Origin: Pseudophaeomoniella oleicola
Lineage: Eukaryota > Ascomycota > Eurotiomycetes > Phaeomoniellales > Phaeomoniellaceae
Direction: 5' to 3'
Assembly: GCA_003868215.1 (NCBI GenBank)
Contig: QWDQ01000060.1
Coordinates: 91,054-155,053 of the forward strand
DNA length: 64,000 nucleotides
Shown one piece after another: positions 50,701 through 60,848 of the stretch; the first letter of the stretch is position 1, and each line of letters begins with the position of its first letter. The notes beneath the pieces are model-generated. The model searched no databases and was not told the origin of the DNA. It was given only the letters and a program-made list of their open reading frames with translations. A program made the translations under genes and the position numbers.

Positions 50701-50822
50701 AAAATGACACGGAAAAGCTTCCAATGTCGACTAGTAACGGAGAAACTGTAAATGGGAATGGGAATATCTCCAAACTTGCGACCCACGATGCGAATGGCCA
50801 AGTTGAGCTTGATAGCCGGTAG
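47736..50822 (+). CDS. MCD4: GPI ethanolamine phosphate transferase 1 (Mcd4)
   Basis: A single exon of 1028 residues starting at the first ATG. One N-terminal signal-anchor helix ([19 protein letters not shown]) precedes a lumenal alkaline-phosphatase-superfamily domain. That domain carries a metal-binding VGDGLRAD, the catalytic threonine in [12 protein letters not shown], and [20 protein letters not shown] with further metal ligands. From about residue 460 the protein is a series of hydrophobic spans, the PigN-type C-terminal domain, ending in a polar tail. Mcd4 adds ethanolamine phosphate to the first mannose of the GPI precursor in the ER. Length agrees with fungal orthologues and no frame interruption is present. 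Identification is firm. Confidence 0.97.
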   Translation: [1028 protein letters not shown]

Positions 50823-51275
50823 CGGGCACCATTGATAGCACAGAATGCGTATCTTCACATACACCAAGATCAGATGTCTAAACACAGAAAGAAATGTATA
50901 GCTCGTTACATTAGTCGACAAGCAAATACCAAAACTACCATATCAGATGGCCAAGTGCAGTCGTCAACGATACAAGGAGCGGAGAAAACCACCACAACTG
51001 TAATACCTGTATAAAGGTCTTTATGCCATGTTTGCTATGGCACTTGTATATACATATATCTCTAGGGCCCGCCAAGTCAGATATCATCTGCCGTGTATAG
51101 AAGTGCTGTTCACGTCGTAGAGCTACCTCTGACGTCAATTTAGCTTGTATCAGGAAAAACACCGAATATTCAATGACATCGCTACCCCAAAACTCATCAA
51201 ATAGAAGGCTTCAGCTTCTGTATGCAAGATCGTCGTTGTGTCGGAAAACGGTCCGAGTCAACCCAGTCATAATGT

Positions 51276-53117
51276 TCAATCATCCTTACTCTTGCCTGCA
51301 ACCTCAATAGAACTACCAGTTCGGCTTTTGCCTCTATTGATCAACCTCCCCCTCACGGCTGGGTCCGCATCACCAATCGATGCTGGTTGCCGATCTTCTG
51401 AGTCCCCTTGAAAACCTGAGCTCGAGGACTTTTTGTTCGAGAGTCCGTTTGTTTGAACCCTCCTACCCAGTATTCCTTCTCCATCATCCTGAAAGTCCAG
51501 CGGTGTCTCTCCAAGTTCGATCAAGTCACCACCCATGCCGCTCGGCATCCAGCCTGAAATGGCAAGGTCGGAACTTCTTGTACCAGAACCAGCAGGGCTA
51601 GTACCCAATGTCGAGGAAGCCTGTGCTACTTTTGTGCCCATTTTCCTGAGCCAGCTTTCCACCGCACCGCCGAGATTCTCCAATCCCGAAGTACCCAAGG
51701 AAGAGGTACGTGAAGCCTGAGATCCGATACCATCGTCGTCCTCAACAAGGAAGGACAAGGAGTCTGGAGGTTCCACGTTGGGAAGATGCGGAGCGAATAT
51801 TTTGTTTAGTGAATCGGGTGCAGGACCAGGGGCGATCGCTGAGCGACCTGTTAGGTTACCCACACCACCTGGGCCGCGAAGACGGGACATGAAATATGGG
51901 GTCTGACTTTGTGAAGCGGAAGAGGAAGTACGTTGTCGCGAAGGGATACTTCTTGACGGTGAACCGTTCATATGGGTTGAATGTGAGGTCCGATCTGAAA
52001 TCTGCCGGGAGAGATCGAGAGAAACATTGCGGGAACCGGGTGAGCGGCCTAAATCGGACGTGATGGACTTTCGACGACTGGGTGGGAAGAATCCAAGTGT
52101 ACGCCGGGGAACTCGGCCGATCTCTATTAAGCCGGGAATACCAGCAATGCTGACATAGTATTCATGCTTCCACACTTGTTCCTCTGAATCGCCAGGCTGA
52201 TTGATAACGATGTCCGGTTTGACTTCTGGATGATCTTGGACCAGATCCATGAGATCGTCCTCGACTCTTTTCCCACGAACAGAGCATGCATCCACAGGTA
52301 GTAGCACGATTTTCCGTATTTGGATGTTGTCATTGGGCCATAGTCTGTTCACCTTCCGAAACACCGCTGGCTGACATCCGTATTTGATCATAACTCCTGC
52401 GAGAGTATCGTCTGGCTTGACTCGATGGATATACACCAAGGCATCTTCGTCAGGCGGCTCTTGTCTGGTTTCCGACGCCCATCGACCATCTGAGCCACGT
52501 CTTTTGTATCTTCCCTTGGTGTCGAATGTTTGCTCCGCATCCGCACGCATTAAAACTTCGCGCTTCTTCGCTTGAACGAGCGACTGCCGTTCCTCTTTAC
52601 TTCCAGCCGCTATCTGGCTTGTTCCTGATTTAGGACCCCATTGAGTCGGCGTGCCAACGCTTCCAGACTTACTGGCTTTGCGCCATTGCATCACCCCCAA
52701 TGGTGAACGTGCTCGTGGCTTATTATTTTCAGAGTGTGCGGTGTCACTACCTAAGAGTGAGGATGCTATACCTTGTAACGATGACCAGGAGTCCCAGAGT
52801 CCTGTGCCCAATGAAGTTCCCGAGGGCGACAGAAGTCCTGAACTCTGGGCTGACCCCCGAACCGTATCATTACGGGTACCGGCGTTCACTGCACGGCTTG
52901 ATGTCTCCTGGCGCGATAGGTGGGCTCGTGGAACTGGAGAAGCGCCTCGAGAGGAGTAGGGGGAGATTATGCGAGATTGTGGCGATGCTCGAGCTAGATC
53001 TAATGTTGAATCGGAATCGGCTTCGTCATTGTATGATATTAGCCGACCTTTGCGTGGTCTGACAGTCGAGGTATCATTGCGTGAATCGACTGTTGAGCCA
53101 TCAACGTTCATCGTCAT
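51276..53117 (-). CDS. Non-secreted LysM-domain protein
   Basis: A single exon of 613 residues with an ATG start. One LysM domain lies at residues about 229-275 (YIHRVKPDDTLAGVMIKYGC, then FRKVNRLWPNDNIQIRKIV), ending in LPVDAC. No signal peptide or membrane helix is visible, and the flanks are Ser/Pro/Arg-rich and disordered, so it is more like the intracellular LYSMD-type proteins of eukaryotes than secreted chitin-binding effectors. An FFPPSRRKS segment and an amphipathic GTSGLENLGGAVESWLRKMG helix follow. Orthologues of this layout appear general in Pezizomycotina, but I know of no assigned function. It is convergent with MCD4 (about 450 bp apart) and downstream of VPS36 on the same strand. 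Confidence 0.85.
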   Translation of the reverse strand: MTMNVDGSTVDSRNDTSTVRPRKGRLISYNDEADSDSTLDLARASPQSRIISPYSSRGASPVPRAHLSRQETSSRAVNAGTRNDTVRGSAQSSGLLSPSGTSLGTGLWDSWSSLQGIASSLLGSDTAHSENNKPRARSPLGVMQWRKASKSGSVGTPTQWGPKSGTSQIAAGSKEERQSLVQAKKREVLMRADAEQTFDTKGRYKRRGSDGRWASETRQEPPDEDALVYIHRVKPDDTLAGVMIKYGCQPAVFRKVNRLWPNDNIQIRKIVLLPVDACSVRGKRVEDDLMDLVQDHPEVKPDIVINQPGDSEEQVWKHEYYVSIAGIPGLIEIGRVPRRTLGFFPPSRRKSITSDLGRSPGSRNVSLDLSRQISDRTSHSTHMNGSPSRSIPSRQRTSSSASQSQTPYFMSRLRGPGGVGNLTGRSAIAPGPAPDSLNKIFAPHLPNVEPPDSLSFLVEDDDGIGSQASRTSSLGTSGLENLGGAVESWLRKMGTKVAQASSTLGTSPAGSGTRSSDLAISGWMPSGMGGDLIELGETPLDFQDDGEGILGRRVQTNGLSNKKSSSSGFQGDSEDRQPASIGDADPAVRGRLINRGKSRTGSSIEVAGKSKDD

Positions 53118-53539
53118 CCGATCACAGGAGACGACGACTCTGTGTTATTGTGTATGACATGGGTTGATTATCTTATGATAGCGATTGGCATGCTGTCTGG
53201 ACACTATTTTGACGTCTTACGCGTATGTTGTAGCGTCTATCCTTTCGTTGGCGATGTGCGATAAGCAGTATACTGCTGTTGCGTTGTTCAGTTTACTTGA
53301 TGGGCGATTGGGGGTAAATGACGACCCCATGCTTTCGGTGGTCGGTTCCACCTCCGGCGCCAATTTAGCCATACCTAAGGTAACCTTCAATTCCGAACCC
53401 AAGCCGAGACCGTTGACATTTTGAATATTATACGCACTCATAGCCAAATGAATCTGTATTCACTTAAGCAGAGTGAGCGATTCGTCTACTTCATGGAGGC
53501 TCTCTATATCTCAGCGGCTTCCGCTTCCGCTGTCCTATT

Positions 53540-55371
53540 CTATATAGCTTGAGCAATCCCTCTGGAGAGTTCTCGTGCAACTTCAACTTCTTCCAGGATG
53601 AGGAGGTTAGGCCAGAAACTTAGTCCCTCAACGTTGTTCTCCCTGCACACGACTCCGTGCTCTTCTGCCATTTCCAGTTCCTCGGCTGCAACGCCAACGC
53701 TCCAGCCAAACCGCATTGCAGCTTCCTGAGCCGTGATTCCTCTCAATTCCGCAAGACCCCGCATCCAGTTCTGCAATTGCTGGATAGTCTTTTCATCACT
53801 CCGGTCAGAGCGCTGGACAACCAGCAATCCACTTCTAAACCTCCGTAACCGAACTGGCAACTTTAATTTCTCCCACAGGCGAGAAGCTTTCTCAAAATCC
53901 GAAGGGCTCACCAATTCGACACCATTCCGGCTGCCGTTGAACACCGCCCACAGATCGACGAGACTCATAATCCCGCCTTCACGCTGCAGAGCACCTCTGA
54001 CATCATCGGTCAGGAACTCTGCTAGATTCCGAGACAGCTCTGACAGGTATAGTGATTCAGAGCTGCCTCCCGGTCCCAGAACATCTTTAGTAGTCATCAT
54101 ATCTAGTGCTGCCGCAGATTCGGAAAGGACGCTATTCGCATCTTTTGTTCTCGTCTCCTTTGCAAACTTCTCAGCTAAAGCCACAATATCCTTAGCAGAG
54201 GCCATTAAGGCTTCCAAGTCTTCGAATGCTCCTCCGATCACGCGCTCATTATTTCTGCGCGTTTCAAGTCCCCTTCGTTCTAGCCCGGCAATGCCGACGC
54301 GGCTGGTTCGCTGTACGCCGTCATTGTCCTTGGCCAGATTGGGATCAGAGCCTAGCGAATCAGCGGGAGGTGGGATTGGCGGGGCGTCGCGAAGGAGCCA
54401 TTTGCGCTGCACCATGGCTCCTTTGAGCCTCTCGTGAAAGATTCTCTCTCCCCCAGCTCTGAAAGAAAGCTTCAGAGGGTCCTGATAATCTGTATCGTTC
54501 AAAGCGAGCGTTTCAAGTTGAGGACCAGGAGACTCGGGCCTGGTTGGTGCCATTTGACTGACATGAAGGTCGTCAGAGACCACTAATGACGCACCGCATA
54601 TCTCGCAGGATAACATCGACGGGTGATTGGAAAAGGTGCAACGAGGGCACGGCACAGTTGTCGAAGTTGTATCAGAGCCTTGACTTTCACTCCCGCGTTG
54701 GGTCAAGGACCTCGTATTAGCCGCGATGGCGGCTTTCAAGATGGTGGTCAACGGAGGTTTGATGCCGCATGCCAAACATGGGGGCAAAGGTGTATGGGCC
54801 CCGGCGGTCGTGACATCAAAGTTCGAAGGAACAGGGTTTACGAATGAGCATATCGGGCAAACCCAACTAGCATTTGATGTAGCTGTAGATGTGGTCGGCT
54901 GAAAAGGACTAGATCCTCGAGCAATGGGAGATGAGGTTCCGCTAGAGGGGAAGGAACCAGAAGTCGATAAGCGGTGAGATTTCTTGACAGGTTTGGGATA
55001 GAGGATGATTTTCGGCGAGGACTTCAAGAAACCTCCCTGCTAAACAATGAGCTACTTGCCCAAACGGAGCTATTCTCTTCATACTTGTATCTCAAACCTA
55101 TCCACATCGCGGAGGTCAAATGCTAACGAATTCGAACGAGGGTTCTCGTCATCCACATAACATATACGAAAAGAAGTCAAATATGCATGACCTTTTTGTT
55201 GCTTTGGTAATTTATATTTTCTAGACGTATCGAGTCAGCAGGGGTAACCTCAATCTGGTTTACAACAAACCCTTCATATAGACCAACTGCATCCTGTACA
55301 AACAATAGCGTTTCATCTTCTGATAGCGCCGGACGGAGGGCAGTGGTAAGTTCGAGCTGCTTGAAGAACAT
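53540..55371 (-). CDS. VPS36: ESCRT-II subunit Vps36
   Basis: Three exons (55371-55271, 55220-55085, 55036-53540) with introns of 50 and 48 bp give 577 residues. The first two exons encode the N-terminal half of the GLUE domain (MFFKQLELTTALRPALSEDE, GHAYLTSFRICYVDDENPRS), continuing into GGFLKSSPKIILYPKP. The GLUE domain is interrupted by two NZF zinc fingers: Cys139, 142, 166 and 169 with an expanded loop, and Cys209, 212, 223 and 226. It resumes at DPLKLSFRAGGERIFHERLK, and the C-terminal half is the EAP30/winged-helix domain. Vps36 binds phosphoinositides and ubiquitinated cargo and links ESCRT-I to ESCRT-III. The zinc-finger insertion is as in yeast Vps36. Identification is firm. Confidence 0.95.
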
Positions 55372-55680
55372 TTATAAGTATCTAGGTTACAGTCCATTTG
55401 GTCAAGAATGATATCGGCTTCTGAGCAGCATTATGAAATGATATCTATGGTAAGGTATTGATTGATATTGAGGCTATTGCCAAGAAATACGTGCCAAGAG
55501 TTGTGGGGGTCCAACTTTAGTCTTTTCCTGAACACTTTCTCATTCTTCCCACCACACATTGCGCTCTGAAAGCCTCCTTCACCATCGCATATCCACAATC
55601 TTTTGTTGTTGTCAAGTACTCGCTAACATTGTAGCCGTCGGAAGAATTTGTTTCGAGTAAGCAACGTCAGCAGTGTGGCA
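55372..55680. promoter_or_regulatory. Bidirectional promoter between VPS36 and THP3
   Basis: Only 309 bp separate the divergent start codons, so both promoters and 5' untranslated regions must lie here. No specific factor site was recognised. Confidence 0.6.
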
Positions 55681-57272
55681 ATGTCGATTCCGGCATGGTC
55701 AGTAGTTGTGCAACAGTCGCATCACTCGCAACCAGGTCAGTATCTCTTATTGCAAGGTACAATATCCTGACTTCTTTATCAGCATACACCTCGGTCAACG
55801 CACGGCGGACATTAACACAACAAACCGACCCGAGAATCGTCGCAACAAGTAGTCCTGGAATGTCACCCACCCCTGCAGTAAAAAAGAAGATCGACTGGCC
55901 GATCGAGGTTCGTCAATATGTTCAAAGATGTTTTATGCCAGCAAACATGATACCTGGTGTCTCGAGGGGGGAAATGGAAATGAGGCTCAAGCAAATCATT
56001 ACAGACGCGTCAGACCGTGATAACTTACATACAGCAAACTGGGTACAAATGCCCACTCCCCAGGAATTAATCCTCCAGGAACGAAAAACCGCTGCAGTGG
56101 CGCCTATGGTACCTTGGGCGTCATCGAATCCCACCTTTGAACCCGTCCCTTCCCATGCTCCAACCCCCAATCATAAGAGGAAGTCGTCCGAAGTCGTATT
56201 GGAACCATCCACGCCGCCTTGGAGACAAGGCGCCGCGAATAAACCCTCATTTGCAGACCGTATCACAGCTCCTCCAGCCTCCGAAAAGCGCCAAAAGACG
56301 GATGATCAGCGGAAGTGGGCAAGTAAGTCTGACCTTGAGAAACGGCAAAGGCGTTTCGAACGAGCCGCGAATGGTCCTCCCAGAGAGGTATCACCCTCAC
56401 GAATCGCGGATACGGGTCCTGTCGTCGGCAGGTCCCAGAGCCTGGAGAAGAACTACTTTCGTCTCACAGCACCACCCAATCCGGATACCGTGCGACCTTT
56501 ACCGATTTTGAAACAGACCCTTGAGTTGTTGAAGAAGAAGTGGAAAAAAGAGAACAATTATGCATACATTTGCGATCAGTTCAAATCTCTTCGACAGGAT
56601 TTGACTGTGCAACACATCAAAAATGAATTTACTGTCACCGTCTATGAGATCCATGCACGAATCGCTCTCGAAAAAGGAGATTTGGGTGAGTACAATCAAT
56701 GTCAGACACAGCTGCGTGCGCTGTACAAGCAGAAGCTTGGAGGGCATCCCATGGAGTTTCTGGCATACCGGATTCTCTATTTCATTCACACATGCAATAG
56801 AAGCGATATGAACGATGTGCTCGCAGATCTAACCCCAGCAGATAAGACCGATAATGCCGTGAAGCATGCGTTGGACGTAAGATCCGCCCTGGCTTTAGGA
56901 AATTATCATCGTTTCTTTCAGCTTTATCTCTCCACACCTAACATGGGTGCATACCTCATGGATATGTTTGTTGGCAGAGAACGTCTAGTGGCACTGGCAC
57001 GCATTTGTAAAGCGTAAGTTGAATCCGTATCTAGCAGTCATTAGCTGATCATCGGCAGATACAAACCCGAGGTCAAGATACGTTTCATTACTGAAGAACT
57101 TGGTTTCGAATCCGATGAAGAGGCTGCCAGATTCGTTCTTGAATATGCCCAGGAAGAAATCCTCCAAGAACGAGATGACGGTGTCAAGCTTCTCACAGGA
57201 AAGGCTGGCAATGTTTTCGAAACTGCAAGAGCAGGCGCCTTCAAGCTCATTGACCTCAAAGGTCAAATCTGA
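55681..57272 (+). CDS. THP3: SAC3/GANP-family protein, Thp3 (LENG8) homologue
   Basis: Three exons (55681-55735, 55783-57013, 57059-57272) with introns of 47 and 45 bp give 499 residues. The N-terminal part contains WPIEVRQYVQRCFMPANMIP, typical of this family, then a long disordered, basic middle. The SAC3/GANP helical domain begins near residue 255 (NPDTVRPLPILKQTLELLKK) and includes YICDQFKSLRQDLTVQHI, VYEIHARIALEKGDLGEYNQ and FLAYRILYFIHT, followed by a winged-helix end in the last exon. Yeast Thp3 works with Csn12 in transcription elongation and mRNA maturation in the nucleus. The domain order and YICDQFKSLRQDL motif make the family call secure; the orthologue assignment is probable. Confidence 0.92.
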
Positions 57273-58255
57273 CCTTTTCCTGGCCGTACCTTTCTTGTCG
57301 CCTTTCTTTTTCTCACACTTGCGATTTGGATCCATCACCTCCAGCTCCCGACACCCAACTAGTATTCTGCGCTTTTATCTTTTCTTTACTGTCATCACAT
57401 GTGGAGTTATTTGGTGCGGCAACAAAACCTCGCCTTGGTGTTGGTGGAATTTGTTCATGCAACCTCGTATTTTGAATTTGGATCGAGCTCTTCAGGCGCG
57501 GCATTAGAAGGCCTTGCAAGACAAGAGAGGTTAGGGAAGGGCTATTTCAAGACTATCTCTTTATGAGTAGTGACGTGACCATGATGACGGCTGGCGTTAG
57601 ACGGAGTAATAGAATTCAATAGTTTATGCAGCGCCTGTAGTTTCCATATTACATGGAAGCTTTGTCGCATTGGATCTGGTTCAACGTAATTTTGATCATG
57701 AAACGACAATACATCTTTCGCTCGTGGTTATAGCTGTAGTGAGCAGTCAATGAGGTAAACAGCTACCGTACACTTGCAGAGAAAGCAGATGAATCAATGA
57801 CAAAGAAACCCGGACACACAGCAACAGTTGTACACAGCAGATCCTTTGATGTCTTGCTCTTTTGTTCTACCGGCTGACTTTCATGCATGTCCAGGTACTA
57901 ATGAGTAGTGTCGTTCGGGACTGCGATAAAGTCATCCCAATCGACTGGTTACCTAAAGGAAAAGGATGAACTCTACCCCACCATCAAGTCAACCAGTCGA
58001 ATAATCCACCACCACCAAGTAACTTGACAGCGCTACTGCTCAACACACCATTCGCTTCTCATTGACGCTGTTGTATTGCTCTCTGGCGCCGGGGTTCACA
58101 AATCCAGAATCAACTCGTACTTGTGCATCATCTAATCCGTGACGGTCGGAATTGAGGCGACTTATTCATGTGTATAGCTGTTGTCGCCTGCTGATCGGTT
58201 TCGTCCTGCGCGCACAGTCAAGGCGGGTGCAGCGCTCATCGTGGTGTCGCCAGCA
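57273..58255. other. Intergenic region before BEM1
   Basis: About 980 bp between THP3 and BEM1 on the same strand, presumably the THP3 3' untranslated region and the BEM1 promoter and leader. A CCACCACCACC tract lies near 58006. I see no further gene. Confidence 0.6.
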
Positions 58256-60236
58256 ATGAAGGTACATACTCATTGAAGCGTCGCGTCATACTGTATCGCT
58301 AATAGTCTGCGCATAGGCTATTCGTCGTTCTTTGAAAGGCGAGAAGGAATCCTCTCGACCCCAACATATCTCAATCAACCCAAAATCCGCAGTTGCTATT
58401 GTGCCTCCGAAGAAGGTAGATTCGTGTCTATCCGTATCTTGGATTGATTAATTGACTGTTTGAAGGTCATCAAAGCATTATACGATTACGAACCGGAGTC
58501 GAGCAACAAACAAGTACTTTCATTTCACAAGGGTGACTTCTTCCATGTCATCAGCAGGGAGGACGACACGGACTGGTATGAAGCATGCAATCCCCTCATC
58601 CCATCAAAGCGCGGCCTTGTCCCTGTGACATATTTCGAGGTCATTGGAAAGAATGAAAGAGAAAGCGCCGGATCAGCAAAGTCACCAGCAGAGCCTAAGC
58701 CGGACGGTCATGATTCGGGTTATTCGGCAGGTAGCGCAATGTCTACCAACACAACCAAGACAGGCGCACACGCCAGAATGTCAAGCATGGGCAGGAGTGT
58801 GGGCGCAATGGTTTATGGCATAGTGCAGTATGATTTCAATGCAGAGAGACCGGACGAGCTCGAAGCAAAGGCTGGAGAGGCCATCATTGTCATCGCTCAG
58901 TCAAACCCAGAATGGTTTGTGGCGAAGCCGATTGGTCGACTGGGTGGACCTGGATTGATTCCAGTCTCCTTCATCGAGGTACGGGACATGACGACAGGCC
59001 AGTCGGTGGATGACCCTCTTGCGGCAGTTCAGAGAGCAGGAGTTCCCAAAGTTGAAGAGTGGAAAAAGATGGCAGCAGAGTATAAAAACAGCAGCATCAC
59101 CCTTGGCAAGTTTGACTCTTCCTCGCCGCAATCGATGGCTACTGGCATGGAGCGCATGAGCATATCCAACAACGGTCAGCCATACGCAAGTCAAACGAAC
59201 AGCATTTATGTGAGTATAGAGCGTACTTCTATATGGTTGGCTAATCTTTTTACAGGGACAACCTGTCTCGCAAGGCTCAAATGGAAGCGCTGCCACCGTG
59301 AGTCAACCCCAGCGTTCGTCTCAGTCCAGTCTACTTGCCCCCGTCTCAGCATCCATTCCTCGGTATTGCTTTGACAATGACATGTACTGGTTCATCATTG
59401 AATGTCAGATGGAGGATGGACGGCACTGGGAGCTCTCAAGATACTATGCAGATTTCTACGATTTCCAGATTGCTCTGTTGGCACAGTTCCCGGATGAAGC
59501 TGGAAACAATGGGAAACCTCGAACTTTACCGTTTATGCCTGGACCTGTCGCTCATATCACCGATGCCATCTCCAATGGCAGGCGTCAGAACCTTGACGAA
59601 TATATAAAGAAGCTACTCGGGATGCCTCCATATATCTCGCGATGTCAACTCGTGAGGTCGTTATTCGCTCCTCGGCCAGGTGACTACGAAATAGAGCCGA
59701 ACATTGACAATGAATACCGGTTGTCGAACGGTGAACAGCAGTCGCCGATCGAAGACAATTCTAGAAACGTGTCCCGGCAATCTTCGCAGGGCCAAATGAA
59801 TGGCGGATCAAACTATGGCGGAATGCCACCACCCAGCACGAGGCCCACACATTCGAGGGGACAGGCCTCGGTTTCAACAGTCAACGGCGGTACACGTAAT
59901 GGTGACCTCCAGATGCCTGCTATGAACAGACAAGCAAGCTCTTTGACTCAAGGTTCAGCTGCATCAGGACCCAATCCGACGCCAGGAGGAGGCGGCGCCT
60001 TGAAGGTCAAGGTCTTCTTTCAGGAAGATATCTTGGCTATAAGGGTACCTTCCGACATCAGTTTCCAACAACTGAAAGACAAGCTGATAGACCGGCTCAA
60101 GGTTAATGAAGACATAAATATACAGTACAAAGATGAGCCAACGAACAACTACGCCGAGCTGAACAACGATCAGGATCTTGACATTGCACTGCAGAGGAAC
60201 GCCAAATTGACGCTTTATGTCAATTACGCCTCCTAA
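58256..60236 (+). CDS. BEM1: Polarity scaffold Bem1 (SH3-SH3-PX-PB1)
   Basis: Four exons (58256-58261, 58317-58415, 58466-59209, 59256-60236) with introns of 55, 50 and 46 bp give 609 residues. The first coding exon is six bases (Met-Lys); it restores the family start MKAIRRSLKGEKESSRPQ. SH3-1 is at about 36-96 (ALYDYEPES, ALYDY type) and SH3-2 at about 150-210 (GIVQYDFNAERPDELEAKAG). PX is at about 318-430 (RYCFDNDMYWFIIECQMEDG, HWELSRYYADFYDFQ) and PB1 at about 531-609 (LKVKVFFQEDILAIRV, DEPTNNYAELNNDQDLDIAL). Bem1 holds the Cdc42 exchange factor and a PAK kinase together at growth sites through the PB1 and SH3 domains, and its PX domain binds phosphoinositides. The second intron ends in AAG rather than the usual pyrimidine-AG. 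Confidence 0.95.
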
Positions 60237-60848
60237 GCCTGAGGTCAAGGTTGTCAAGCCAGAGATGATGGTTGTTCTTTTGAACTCCTGTTTCCATTAG
60301 CACATGCCACAACCAGGCATCTTCTCAACTTCTCTGTTCTATTTGACGAACATACGGGTAGCGAAAAGTAGGTTCGACTGGATAGGTTCATCAGGCGCAA
60401 TCGGGTGGACGACGTTACGGCATCATGGTACTTTGGTTGGATATGTGGCTTTTGGATTCCTTCTCGACCTTGTTTCATGCATGTAAGGAATTCGAATGCA
60501 GGGTCGGACACTATGTTGGAAAGAGTATTATTAGCAGGCGTGCTTAATTTTTCTTCTATTTATTTGGCAACATATTGCTCTGCTTTTCTCTCGTTTTTGT
60601 ATTCCTCCGAGTTGAGATAGACAGGAAGGACCCTTGGGGTCTAATGGCCTCAGTAATCCGCAAAGGAAGTTTCCGCTTAGATTCCCCACACATCCACTTG
60701 AAGTATGTACCCTTGGTCAGCTCGGCCATAAACCGGGCTTCGTTGAAGCATTCGATTATGATCACCATTGCTTTTGCTTCGACTATGGCCTGCCTTTTCT
60801 GCCATTATATTTTAATGGAGTCCTTCTCGTGACACCACGTTCTTGATA
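60237..60848. other. Intergenic region between BEM1 and AFG1
   Basis: About 610 bp, presumably the BEM1 3' untranslated region and the AFG1 promoter. No additional gene is supported. Confidence 0.6.
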
